Source of the DNA: CAITYL01 sp041651315 | GTDB lineage: Bacteria > Verrucomicrobiota > Lentisphaeria > Oligosphaerales > CAITYL01 | Direction of reading: 5' to 3' | NCBI GenBank assembly: GCA_041651315.1 | Contig: JBAZJM010000002.1 | Coordinates: 11,984-75,983, forward strand | DNA: 64,000 nt | Part shown: in pieces, positions 52,674 to 60,012 of the stretch | Layout of the letters: every line of letters starts with the position of its first letter | Position numbering within the stretch: the stretch's first letter is position 1 | Program-made: the position numbers and the translations under genes | Notes under the pieces: generated by a model | Told to the model about the DNA's origin: nothing | Databases searched by the model: none | Seen by the model: the letters and a program-made list of their open reading frames with translations, nothing else

Positions 52674-53099
52674 TTACGATTCCATGACGAGTTTGATGAG
52701 TTTTACTCGATCACGATAAGCTATTGAAGTCTCCGGATCAAATTCAATTTGATTGGCATCAACAAGCTTTGACCAAAAACGTTGTTTAGGGAATGGTTTC
52801 TTATTTTTCGGATTTATAGTTCTCCAGGTAATACTATCATAATCATTTTCATCTTTGACATAGGACTTGTTGAAAGTTCTGATATAGACACGATCAACTT
52901 CGAGTATCGTGCCTGCTGGAAGAGTTACTTCGAACCTCTTCATTTCATTACCGAAGCCGCCACCCCAACGGCTCATATTCTTATCAACAAGTTCTTTTAC
53001 TTTGGCGAATTCAATATTTCGATGCTCAAGATATAAAGTAAATGTCCAAGGGGCTGCGAGAGTAATTCTATCTCCGCAAGCGGGAATATATAAATTCAT
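52674..53099 (-). CDS. Unknown protein, 141 aa
   Basis: Includes WTFTLYLEHRNIEFAKVKELVDKNMSRWGGGFGNEMKRFEVTLPAGTILEVDRVYIRTFN. A two-box promoter with exact spacing lies at 53107-53132, 7 nt before the ATG. Not recognised. Confidence 0.65.
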   Translation of the reverse strand: MNLYIPACGDRITLAAPWTFTLYLEHRNIEFAKVKELVDKNMSRWGGGFGNEMKRFEVTLPAGTILEVDRVYIRTFNKSYVKDENDYDSITWRTINPKNKKPFPKQRFWSKLVDANQIEFDPETSIAYRDRVKLIKLVMES

Positions 53100-53106
53100 A
53101 ACTCAA

Positions 53107-53132
53107 AATACACACGAATATTCCTAATTTAC
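53107..53132 (-). promoter_or_regulatory. Two-box promoter-like element
   Basis: GTAAATT-N13-TGTATT on the minus strand, followed by TTGAGTTATG at the next gene. The upstream NADAR gene's TAG stop abuts box 1. Confidence 0.6.
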
Positions 53133-53551
53133 TATTCTAAGAGGCTACGAATCTCCATTAGAATTTTCCCGAGATGATTCTCGCCTCGACCATTACAGAC
53201 ACCCCAGTAAGTGTCATTCCAAACGTTGCCTTCGATCAGGATTGAATTCCCCGTATCAAGAAGTTTCTTTCGAAGTTCTGGAATACTAAATTTCACCACC
53301 AGAATTTGGTGCATATAATAGGTACGCCACTTTTTCCAATCAGGACGAATTCTGATGTCCTTACCAGCTCGTTTTGCTTTTCCTGGAGAATTGAGCTCCC
53401 GAATCATTTTTCTTACGTCTGGATCAGTAGTTTTCGCTGCTTGATATGCGTGTTCCGCAGACGGATATGTACCCCCTTCAAATTCTACTTCACAAAGATA
53501 AAAATTAGATAGAAAAGCGTATTGACCGCTAAAAATATCGATAGTTTCCAT
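53132..53551 (-). CDS. NADAR-domain protein (YbiA-like)
   Basis: 139 residues with the NADAR pattern: FSGQYAFLSNFYLCEVEFEGGTYPSAEHAYQAAKT, SPGKAKRAGKDIRIRPDWKKW, ILIEGNVWNDTYWGVCNGRGENHLGKILM. NADAR enzymes remove ADP-ribose from guanine bases in DNA (recent reports, from memory) or act on nucleotide glycosyl bonds. With the macrodomain at 30914 it gives the phage two possible de-ADP-ribosylating enzymes, plausibly against DarT-type defence. Confidence 0.82.
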   Translation of the reverse strand: METIDIFSGQYAFLSNFYLCEVEFEGGTYPSAEHAYQAAKTTDPDVRKMIRELNSPGKAKRAGKDIRIRPDWKKWRTYYMHQILVVKFSIPELRKKLLDTGNSILIEGNVWNDTYWGVCNGRGENHLGKILMEIRSLLE

Positions 53552-53559
53552 ACAATATA

Positions 53560-53658
53560 TTATATTTCAATAGCGGAAAAAGCAACTACAAAAGAAGCAC
53601 ATAGAATGAGAGCTGCTAAACCGCAAACTCCTATCACTACAACTGATGATGCCGGCAT
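53560..53658 (-). CDS. Membrane micropeptide, 32 aa
   Basis: ATG 53658 has a strong ribosome site (GAAGGAGATAAA). The peptide is one hydrophobic helix (SSVVVIGVCGLAALILCASFVVAF) with almost no soluble part. It lies between the NADAR gene and the 53660 gene. Small membrane peptides of phages may regulate host envelope proteins or lysis. Confidence 0.6.
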   Translation of the reverse strand: MPASSVVVIGVCGLAALILCASFVVAFSAIEI

Positions 53659-53659
53659 T

Positions 53660-54184
53660 TTATCTCCTTCTTCTCATAAAATTTGTGCGTCGAGTAGTTA
53701 GACGTAATGTCTCATCCATTGGAGTTTCCCCATCATCCTTATTTGGATCTTCAAGCAATCCGAGTTCTTCTTCTATCTCCAATGATCTCTCATGCGATGG
53801 ATGGAAAGGCTTCCCTGTCTTCATCTGCTCGCATTCAGCAATTTCATGGGCAGCACAACTAATAAAATATTCCTTTGAAACTTCAGAATCACCTTCATCA
53901 CAGCCGCATCTATTATCTATACTTTCATTCCAATGATGTGTACCTACCCAAATTTCACCCATCGGAATAAATTCATGGACATATGGGTGACCTCCGTGAC
54001 CAAAGATAATGCTCAAATTATTACGTACCCATGTTCCGTCTACGGCGAAAACAGAATATCCTAACATATCAAATATATATTTTTTCCAATCACCTTCAGG
54101 TTTAAACGAAGGATCTTTATAAGGCGTTCTTTCCTGTATTTCTGCTTCCATCAAAGGTAAGCTTATGGTTCGATTGTCTGGCAT
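53660..54184 (-). CDS. HEI-motif protein, 174 aa
   Basis: Start ATG 54184 (MPDNRTISLP); an earlier in-frame start at 54208 is possible. The C-terminal part AAHEIAECEQMKTGKPFHPSHERSLEIEEELG has a spacing (HExxE...H..E) that resembles a conserved phage domain, possibly metal-binding. HGGHPYVHEFIPMGEIWVGTHH is another His-rich stretch. Function unknown. Confidence 0.55.
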   Translation of the reverse strand: MPDNRTISLPLMEAEIQERTPYKDPSFKPEGDWKKYIFDMLGYSVFAVDGTWVRNNLSIIFGHGGHPYVHEFIPMGEIWVGTHHWNESIDNRCGCDEGDSEVSKEYFISCAAHEIAECEQMKTGKPFHPSHERSLEIEEELGLLEDPNKDDGETPMDETLRLTTRRTNFMRRRR

Positions 54185-54294
54185 ATTTCCATATATCGAT
54201 AATAACACTATGAGAAAAATTAGTAGTTAAAACGGCGAAGCCGTAAAACGTATATTGTCTCTCGAACAGTTTCGTGTGTGTAGGAGAAGGACTT

Positions 54295-54528
54295 CTAACG
54301 GGTTCGTTTATCCCATTCAATCACTTCAACTTTATCTTTTCTTTGTTCATTCAATTTCGCAAGTCTGTTTTGCAGATATTTATTACGAATTTTAAGATAA
54401 CGCTCCCGCTTCACAGTTCCTTCGATTGGATTGATACGGTCAATTTCCTCTTCATTTGAAGCTATTTCAGCTTCAATTAATTCAATATCAGCATCAATTT
54501 GCTTAAGATCTTCTTCGTGGGTTGACAT
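54295..54528 (-). CDS. Small coiled-coil protein, 77 aa
   Basis: LKQIDADIELIEAEIASNEEEIDRINPIEG and LKIRNKYLQNRLAKLNEQRKDKVEVIEWD are coiled-coil helices. Overlaps the upstream gene by one base. Not recognised. Confidence 0.6.
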   Translation of the reverse strand: MSTHEEDLKQIDADIELIEAEIASNEEEIDRINPIEGTVKRERYLKIRNKYLQNRLAKLNEQRKDKVEVIEWDKRTR

Positions 54529-54830
54529 TATTCATCAGCCTGATAGGTAAATCGAAGAAGTTTCCCTGTTTCGTCATCGAATGATGCTATGATGTGACCG
54601 TTACTCACTCCCATGAAACCGTTGAGAACGCCGAGAAAACCCACCTGCGGTACTGCGCGCTCATCCTCTTTCAACACCTGAACTGTCGGGTGATTAAGAA
54701 GTTGCTCGTTGCAAGGAACTCGAGCTTCAATCAACTCCCCGATAGCGTCAGGGTCGATTTCAATTAGTGTATTCAAATATTCAATAAGTTCGTGAGCGAT
54801 ACGGATTTTTGAAAGTCCTTCAGCAACCAT
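54528..54830 (-). CDS. Conserved small phage-type protein, 100 aa
   Basis: LNTLIEIDPDAIGELIEARVPCNEQLLNHPTVQV ... VGFLGVLNGFMGVSNG follows a pattern I have seen repeatedly in phage and bacterial genomes near small accessory genes, with a conserved RVPCN Cys. Function unknown. TGTAATTT-like sequence precedes it. Confidence 0.55.
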   Translation of the reverse strand: MVAEGLSKIRIAHELIEYLNTLIEIDPDAIGELIEARVPCNEQLLNHPTVQVLKEDERAVPQVGFLGVLNGFMGVSNGHIIASFDDETGKLLRFTYQADE

Positions 54831-54855
54831 AATGACTAATCATACACTAAAATTA

Positions 54856-55668
54856 CTACTCACCCACAGCCCAAAGAGACCTATCCGTTTCAGATGGTTC
54901 TGGATTTATAGGAGAATTTTTTATTTGGGGAATTCGTTGTCCGTCTTCCGTGAGAAGCCATATATTCGATATATCAAGAAACATTTGCGGATTCGATTCC
55001 AGCAATAATTTCTGGGATAACATCTGGTCATAAAGCGGAATGTGACTCTTAGTTACGATGCAATATTCGAATGTTCGACGACCGTCTTCAATGCGGAAGA
55101 CGTTGTGTTGATATCGGCCTGTGACGAGATAAACGAAACCATCTTTTCCTACAACGTGAAATGACTTCTTTTTCTTGAATTCTATCTGCTGCGTCTCGTC
55201 GAGCAAGGAAAAAAGAATTTTTCGAGAACGTCTCTTTATCGCATCTTCTTTCCTCTTATCGTCTTTTCTCTTTTTCTCAATGAGTTCAAGATAAACTCGG
55301 GCGATTTCTTGATCGTGTTCTCTTCCCGCTAAAGCCAAACAAGTCTGTTCAATAAATCGAACTGGAGACTCGTTGCCAATATCAGCACCTGCTTGGCAAT
55401 TTTCAGCGTAAGAAAGCCCACCAAGAATGAGAACGCCATGGCGGTCGTTAACCTGACCGCCGGCAGAATCAAGTATGCCGTCGAAATTATCCCAACGGGT
55501 GACGGAACGCAGAACTAGAACTAATGTGTCGTTAGTTCTATCGCCTTCCGGAAGCAAAGCTAGACGTGCCAGAAGTTCATCAACCAAAAGTGTCAGAGGT
55601 TCATCGAGGTCACAATTGAGGAAAACTCGAGATGACCTAATAGCGCGAACGTTCCAAGTCGGCGCCAT
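54856..55668 (-). CDS. Protein with a conserved C-terminal phage/bacterial domain, 270 aa
   Basis: The C-terminal half (LFSLLDETQQIEFKKKKSFHVVGKDGFVYLV ... NVFRIEDGRRTFEYCIV ... YDQMLSQKLLLESNPQMFLDISN) matches a recurrent domain of unknown function. The N-terminal half (FLNCDLDEPLTLLVDELLARL) is distinct. The open frame continues upstream of ATG 55668 to the end of the preceding gene without a usual start codon; see findings. Lies downstream of the ThiF and Gly-Gly genes in one transcript. Confidence 0.6.
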   Translation of the reverse strand: MAPTWNVRAIRSSRVFLNCDLDEPLTLLVDELLARLALLPEGDRTNDTLVLVLRSVTRWDNFDGILDSAGGQVNDRHGVLILGGLSYAENCQAGADIGNESPVRFIEQTCLALAGREHDQEIARVYLELIEKKRKDDKRKEDAIKRRSRKILFSLLDETQQIEFKKKKSFHVVGKDGFVYLVTGRYQHNVFRIEDGRRTFEYCIVTKSHIPLYDQMLSQKLLLESNPQMFLDISNIWLLTEDGQRIPQIKNSPINPEPSETDRSLWAVGE

Positions 55669-55754
55669 CCAAGTATAAACATACCCCTCCTTACCGTCTA
55701 AATCGAGGAGAGGAAGTTGCCCCTGACCGAGATGATTGATTAGGAGATGAATTT

Positions 55755-56054
55755 TTAGCCCCCGGACATTTGAGGGGAGACGACGTAATCGGCTTCAGGA
55801 GTGAACTCAGTCACCATCTCGGGAGCGGTGAAGAGGTATTTCTCGGCGTTTCCGTCAAAAGTGTCTACTGGCTCCTTCTTTAGACCGAGAAACTTCACCT
55901 TAAAGACAAGAAAGCCCTTCGCGCGCAAAGAGTCAAAATGTTCCTTTGCCGCTTGAACTTCCAATTCGTTCTTCCGGTCCCAAGTATATTTAGTATCCCC
56001 TTCATGATTTAGATGAGAAATACTGCCGGTTGTAATAGGGTCAATCTTTTTCAT
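55755..56054 (-). CDS. Small protein with a C-terminal Gly-Gly
   Basis: 99 residues ending SPQMSGG. Contains GDTKYTWDRKNELEVQAAKEHFDSLRAKGFLVFKV and EKYLFTAPEM. The terminal Gly-Gly and its position just downstream of a ThiF/MoeB-type enzyme (4-nt overlap) recall ubiquitin-like modifiers; the fold itself is not provable by eye, and similar GG-ended phage proteins may lack modifier roles. Confidence 0.6.
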   Translation of the reverse strand: MKKIDPITTGSISHLNHEGDTKYTWDRKNELEVQAAKEHFDSLRAKGFLVFKVKFLGLKKEPVDTFDGNAEKYLFTAPEMVTEFTPEADYVVSPQMSGG

Positions 56055-56785
56055 AACTTATTTCCGTTGCAAAGAGGACATTTCGGGTCCTTCTTTAATT
56101 CTACTGTCTTGAAAGACATATCTAGGGCGTAGAAAGTCAAAAGCTTTCCCACTAAATTATCCCCGAGCCCTAAGAGCAATTTGAGTGTCTCAGTGGCCTG
56201 GAGCATGCCAATAATACCGGGCACTACTCCGAGAACACCCGCTTCCATCGGAAGCGTCCTCAAATTACTGTTCGGATACAGACATTGGTAACAAAGAGAG
56301 TCCTTCGTAAATACTGAAACCTGTCCATCGAATTGACTTACGGCTCCATGAACCAACGGAATCCCTTTTTTCCGACAAGCAGCATTGAGTATATATCTGG
56401 TCTCAATATTGTCGGTGGCATCTATGACGACGTCATAGTCTTCTTCCGGAAATCGACCATTTAGTAATCGTGTGCAATGCCCGATTACATTTATATCATC
56501 ATTCAAACGGAGCATGGCATCTCTAGCCGACGCCACTTTATTGACGCCTGGAACGCTATGAATCACCTGCCTTTGCAGGTTTGATAAACTCACCCTTCCG
56601 TCATCAACCAAACTAACGAATCCAACTCCGGCCGCTGCCAGATACATAGCTATTGGACTTCCCAATCCTCCTACGCCGACGAGAAGGACCCGACTCTCCA
56701 ATAGCTTTATCTGTCCCTTTTCCCCGATTCCCCGAAGAAGAATGTGTCGTTTATATCGCTCGAGTTGTCCTTGACTTAATTCCAC
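56051..56785 (-). CDS. ThiF/MoeB-like E1 enzyme
   Basis: 244 residues, about MoeB length. ATP-binding VLLVGVGGLGSPIAMYLAAAGVG, VDDGRVSLSNLQRQVIH, DVVIDATDNIETR, and zinc Cys pairs LCYQCLYP and KCPLCNGN are present. The ThiF sulfur-relay Cys before AGVLG is absent (LPMEAGVLG). It should adenylate the C-terminus of a small Gly-Gly protein; the neighbour at 55755 ends in Gly-Gly. Function may be sulfur transfer, conjugation or cofactor synthesis. Confidence 0.85.
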   Translation of the reverse strand: MELSQGQLERYKRHILLRGIGEKGQIKLLESRVLLVGVGGLGSPIAMYLAAAGVGFVSLVDDGRVSLSNLQRQVIHSVPGVNKVASARDAMLRLNDDINVIGHCTRLLNGRFPEEDYDVVIDATDNIETRYILNAACRKKGIPLVHGAVSQFDGQVSVFTKDSLCYQCLYPNSNLRTLPMEAGVLGVVPGIIGMLQATETLKLLLGLGDNLVGKLLTFYALDMSFKTVELKKDPKCPLCNGNKL

Positions 56786-56853
56786 GGGACAGAATACATC
56801 TTGGGTCCCGACAGAATGACGTATATATATTGAACTTTCTCGTCGGAAAAGGT

Positions 56854-57249
56854 TTATATTGTGATACTAACCGGAAGAGAAAGTTCAGTGCACTGCTCTT
56901 TGGGCATTTCCTCGAAAACCACTTCTTCAGTAACATATCCGAGTCCGATTAAACTATAGCAGTCTTTTTCAGACTTCACGTGGTCTCGGATAACCCCGAC
57001 GAAACTCCCCTTGATACCGCGTCGTTCTCCCTCATCATGGAGAATCTTCATGCAGCCGAGAATCCTACTATAAACAGCAATCGGGGTTTTTGCCGATATC
57101 ATGAAATATGCGAGAATACCTCTTGAACCCTTCGTCTGGTCAATTATTTCATTATCGGACAAAACCAATAAAGGAGAGTCTTCTGTCTTATCAAAAGCCG
57201 GAATTTGCGCGTTGTCCATCCTGGCCCATCTGCATGAAATAGTAGTCAT
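56854..57249 (-). CDS. GNAT-like protein (tentative), 131 aa
   Basis: LHDEGERRGIKGSFVGVIRDHVKSEKDCYSLIGLGYVTEEVVF has the layout of the last helix and strands of a GNAT acetyltransferase (… N-x-x-x-x-x-Y-x-x-x-G-F/Y). Full-length GNATs are longer, so it may be a minimal or partial fold. Precedes the ThiF gene in the same operon. Confidence 0.35.
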   Translation of the reverse strand: MTTISCRWARMDNAQIPAFDKTEDSPLLVLSDNEIIDQTKGSRGILAYFMISAKTPIAVYSRILGCMKILHDEGERRGIKGSFVGVIRDHVKSEKDCYSLIGLGYVTEEVVFEEMPKEQCTELSLPVSITI

Positions 57250-57264
57250 AGTGAATAATACATC

Positions 57265-57459
57265 TCAACTTTCAAGTATCTCAATCACTAAAGCTTCTTC
57301 AGGGGTTATCGTTTCCCAATAATCCGGCAAGCTTCTCTCATGGAAAGCACAAAATCGAAGAACCGTATTCATCTTCCTGTATATACATATATGGGTCGCT
57401 TCATTTATGCATCGGGTCGTATATCCAGCCACAAAATCATATCGGCAAGCAGGCATCAC
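57265..57459 (-). CDS. Small Cys-containing protein, 64 aa
   Basis: MPACRYDFVAGYTTRCINEATHICIYRKM ... RFCAFHERS gives four Cys and a His, probably zinc-binding. Overlaps the upstream gene by 4 nt. Confidence 0.55.
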   Translation of the reverse strand: MMPACRYDFVAGYTTRCINEATHICIYRKMNTVLRFCAFHERSLPDYWETITPEEALVIEILES

Positions 57460-57659
57460 ATCTTTCGCTCTGGGAATTGTTCATCCAGGAATTTCTCTAG
57501 ACTTGAACCTCCAGGAAAACCGCGTTCTCCCAGTCTTAGCGCTTCATCAACTTGCGCCCATATACCATGGTCAGTAGTTGGCCATCTTCCAATATTAGAG
57601 TAGTATCTCACTGCAGCATCTCGAATCATTCCTACAGTGAAGTTACTCCGATTTTCCAT
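57456..57659 (-). CDS. Small protein of the GRWPT/RGxPGGSSL family, 67 aa
   Basis: IRDAAVRYYSNIGRWPTTDHGIW ... LRLGERGFPGGSSLEKFLDEQ matches a short module I remember in tandem form in Planctomycetes-like genomes. It may be a DNA-binding unit. First gene of the operon that runs to 54295. Confidence 0.6.
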   Translation of the reverse strand: MENRSNFTVGMIRDAAVRYYSNIGRWPTTDHGIWAQVDEALRLGERGFPGGSSLEKFLDEQFPERKM

Positions 57660-58270
57660 ATTCCGACTGTTCGAGAAAAGAGATAACTCATTTCGGAAAT
57701 GAATTCATTTCAGGGACCCGGAAAAGACGTATGTATTAGAGAATTTTGTCTCTGAAAAAGGTTTACTTGTTGCCGGGGAAGAATTGCTCACTGGGGATTT
57801 TTTCCGAGGAGATGCTTCTCATCAGGGATAATTGTTACTGGGAAAATTTTACCTACACACACCTACATGAACTAAACAGTTCAAATCGGGCTTCACGGCG
57901 CGTATATCGAATCGGTATTTCGAAATACCTAAAATCCCCTATTTTCCCAAGCATGTGTCTCCCCACCCACTAGGTATTATAAAGATACTTTACTCCCTAC
58001 CCCCTACCCCATATATCCTTATATACTAGTAATACCCCCTTATAGATAATTACCTACCCCTATCTTGGTAATAATCTTTACCCGGGACCGCAGGCGTCCC
58101 GGGACTGTCTTCTATCGTCAAAGGTCTTTCAAGGACCGTCTCGTTTCCAATTAATTCGTCGAGGGTTCATGTTTTCCTTTCCGGCGTCCGAGTTTGGCGC
58201 GAGAGGAGCCGGGGTTTTTGCTTTTGCGCTCCCTCAATCGGCGAGGGGCTGGTCTCAATTGCAGTTTGTT
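57660..58270. other. Gene-free region with C-rich repeats
   Basis: 611 bp without a convincing ORF. It includes AT-rich stretches, repeated CTACCCC units near 57.97-58.07 kb (at least four), and a perfect hairpin CCCGGGAC/GTCCCGGG at 58081-58103. It separates the ThiF operon from the small-gene block and may hold regulatory sites, an origin or termini signals. Confidence 0.55.
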
Positions 58271-58531
58271 CTACGCAGCGTGGGTTCTGATTTCCGCCGG
58301 GACAAACGCTGAACTGAAGATAGCACTGAATTCTTCGGCTTCAAAATCGAATCCGGAACTGCCGGGTACGAGAGCGTAGATTTTTCCGTTAGGACTGAAT
58401 TCGATAAGCCCGTCTATCATGAGTGACTTGAGACAGAATTCGGTTTGCTTGGGTCCGAATACTGCGCTTAGCTCCCACACCTCTGAAACTCCGCCCGCCC
58501 CAAGAATCATGTCCAGAATGATTTCTTTCAT
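58271..58531 (-). CDS. Winged-helix-like small protein, 86 aa
   Basis: Start ATG 58531 is set by GGAGATTGACGACA upstream; longer starts would cross the promoter. EIILDMILGAGGVSEVWELSAVFGPKQTEFCLKSLMIDGLIEFSPNGKIYAL has winged-helix spacing. Possible regulator. Confidence 0.55.
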   Translation of the reverse strand: MKEIILDMILGAGGVSEVWELSAVFGPKQTEFCLKSLMIDGLIEFSPNGKIYALVPGSSGFDFEAEEFSAIFSSAFVPAEIRTHAA

Positions 58532-58552
58532 TGTCGTCAATCTCCACCCCCA

Positions 58553-58578
58553 GATACTTTTCAGGGGTGACGATTTAC
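58553..58578 (-). promoter_or_regulatory. Two-box promoter with box 1 in a hairpin loop
   Basis: GTAAATC-N13-AGTATC. Box 1 lies in the loop of the perfect 10-bp stem CAGGGGTGAC/GTCACCCCTG. Followed by GGAGATTGACGACA-ATG. Confidence 0.65.
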
Positions 58579-58596
58579 TGTCACCCCTGCTTGAAA

Positions 58597-58863
58597 TCAA
58601 TGTCCGTAGTTGAACCCGTAGCGATACATCTTGCCGGTCGGGCTCGGTCCGAACTCGATATCTACTTTCCCACAACACCCGGCCTGCTCTTGCTGCTCAT
58701 ATAGGGCCATCTCCTCGAGATTCCCCACCTGACATGTGCGGTGATTATCTGCACAGTCGAAGTCCTCACCCTTATCCTCTTCAGCCTGGTACCAAGCTGT
58801 GAGATATCCCCTGATGAAACTTCCGTCAACCTGGCCGTATCTCTCTTCAAGAGTAGGTTCCAT
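58597..58863 (-). CDS. Small acidic Cys-containing protein, 88 aa
   Basis: EDFDCADNHRTCQVGNLEEMALYEQQEQAGCCGKVD. Acidic, with an N-terminal helix. Not recognised. Confidence 0.6.
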   Translation of the reverse strand: MEPTLEERYGQVDGSFIRGYLTAWYQAEEDKGEDFDCADNHRTCQVGNLEEMALYEQQEQAGCCGKVDIEFGPSPTGKMYRYGFNYGH

Positions 58864-58870
58864 AGGTCCA

Positions 58871-58896
58871 AATACGAGCCAGGGCGGCCAATTTTC
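58871..58896 (-). promoter_or_regulatory. Two-box promoter-like element
   Basis: GAAAATT-N13-CGTATT, then TTGGACCT-ATG-like leader to 58863. Box 1 sits in the loop of hairpin CCAGGGCGG/CCGCCCTGG. Confidence 0.55.
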
Positions 58897-58980
58897 GCTT
58901 TGACCGCCCTGGCTTTTTCTGTTTGGAGGTGGCGATGGAGGTGACGTATCGATAAGAACTGCGAGAAAGCCAAAAGAAGG

Positions 58981-59205
58981 TCAGGAAGAGGCCATCTCGC
59001 GGTAAACTGTGCGGTTTCGCCTTGACCGGGATAGAACTAGCTTGCGCCGTTCACCTTCCCTGGTACGAATGCGGTACCGGCTTGGGTCATTTTTGGCAAC
59101 CAGTGCCAATGTGTGGTTACGGGGTTTCATGACGGGTTGTAGGTAGGAGCAGGAGATAAAGACCTCAGGGAGTTTCTTTACCCATGGCTTGAACCTTAAA
59201 GTCAA
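58981..59205 (-). CDS. Basic small protein, 74 aa
   Basis: Very Arg-rich (YRIRTREGERRKLVLSRSRRNRTVYREM). TTG start at 59205 has ATAAGGA 9 nt upstream; ATG 59130 is the alternative. Likely nucleic-acid-binding. Confidence 0.5.
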   Translation of the reverse strand: MTLRFKPWVKKLPEVFISCSYLQPVMKPRNHTLALVAKNDPSRYRIRTREGERRKLVLSRSRRNRTVYREMASS

Positions 59206-59236
59206 GCTAGAAATCCTTATCTCTTGCTAAGTCTGG

Positions 59237-59434
59237 TTAGGCGTCCCTCGTCTGGATCTCGGCGTCCTTATCTCGAAGGGACTGGATCTTACGGTCGAAA
59301 GCCGCTTCTGTTTTCGGGGTACATCGCTTCCATTCTCCCATTGCGTACCCACGTTTCGGGTTTGGGATTCGGTATGCGATTTCTTGAGGTTTCCACATCG
59401 CTCGGGAAAGTCTCGATTCAAGTGATTGGTCCAT
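59237..59434 (-). CDS. Unknown small protein, 65 aa
   Basis: Start ATG 59434 follows GGAGATGACG. Contains KPQEIAYRIPNPKRGYAMGEWKRC. Not recognised; promoter at 59452-59477. Confidence 0.55.
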   Translation of the reverse strand: MDQSLESRLSRAMWKPQEIAYRIPNPKRGYAMGEWKRCTPKTEAAFDRKIQSLRDKDAEIQTRDA

Positions 59435-59451
59435 CGTCATCTCCATCCTTG

Positions 59452-59477
59452 AATACGGAAAGAGGGGTGAGATTTAC
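59452..59477 (-). promoter_or_regulatory. Two-box promoter-like element
   Basis: GTAAATC-N13-CGTATT, then TGGAGATGACG-ATG. The TAA of the upstream gene lies inside box 1. Confidence 0.65.
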
Positions 59478-59728
59478 TCGTCGTGATTGGTTGTGGCGGG
59501 AGTCGTTCGAAATTGACTCTGGCGACGGCCCTTTGGTTTCCAACGTTCGCGAAGTTCCTGCATTGTAATCCGGCCTTCAAAGAGATCTGTCACGTCATGA
59601 ATCGGACCGGATGCGATGACGATTTGTTGACAGAGAACGCCATCAACTACAACTTCGGTGACCAGACTAGCTCGTTGTCCATCACCGCTGGGTTGAATGT
59701 GGGTGTTTCGAATCTTCGGTTCAATCAT
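59474..59728 (-). CDS. Unknown small protein, 84 aa
   Basis: SLVTEVVVDGVLCQQIVIASGPIHDVTDLFEGRITMQELRERW. Overlaps the upstream gene by 8 nt, so no promoter of its own. Not recognised. Confidence 0.6.
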   Translation of the reverse strand: MIEPKIRNTHIQPSGDGQRASLVTEVVVDGVLCQQIVIASGPIHDVTDLFEGRITMQELRERWKPKGRRQSQFRTTPATTNHDE

Positions 59729-59966
59729 TGACTTGGACTCCCTGGTCGGCTAGAAGCTTGCGGATGATGGGCTCTGCCTTGGCCTTAGCCGCTGTTGATC
59801 GCTCCCCTGGCGTCTTACCACCAACTTCCACGGTTGCCCAACGGGAGGGGTCATTCTCATCCTCAGGACGGAAGACGTAGAAAGTGGTGATGGTGGAGCT
59901 CCCATATAGGCGCTTGGCTCGAACTCCACCGTTATATCGATTCTTTGAAGAAGTTGTGAGTTTCAT
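59721..59966 (-). CDS. Unknown small protein, 81 aa
   Basis: Start ATG 59966 after GGAGATGACGGCA. RYNGGVRAKRLYGSSTITTFYVFRPEDENDPSRWATVEVGGK is beta-rich. Promoter at 59987-60012. Not recognised. Confidence 0.6.
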   Translation of the reverse strand: MKLTTSSKNRYNGGVRAKRLYGSSTITTFYVFRPEDENDPSRWATVEVGGKTPGERSTAAKAKAEPIIRKLLADQGVQVND

Positions 59967-59986
59967 TGCCGTCATCTCCAACTTCG

Positions 59987-60012
59987 GATACGATGGTAAA
60001 GATAGGATTTAC
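59987..60012 (-). promoter_or_regulatory. Two-box promoter-like element
   Basis: GTAAATC-N13-CGTATC, with leader TTGGAGATGACGGCA-ATG. The stop codon of the upstream gene lies inside box 1. Confidence 0.7.

Noticed and set aside
57746..57973. Plus-strand ORF in the gene-free region
   Set aside because: No ribosome site or recognisable pattern; composition looks intergenic.
59224..59568. Plus-strand ORF of 114 aa over two minus genes
   Set aside because: Antisense to genes that have standard promoters and ribosome sites; Arg/Ser-rich shadow translation.
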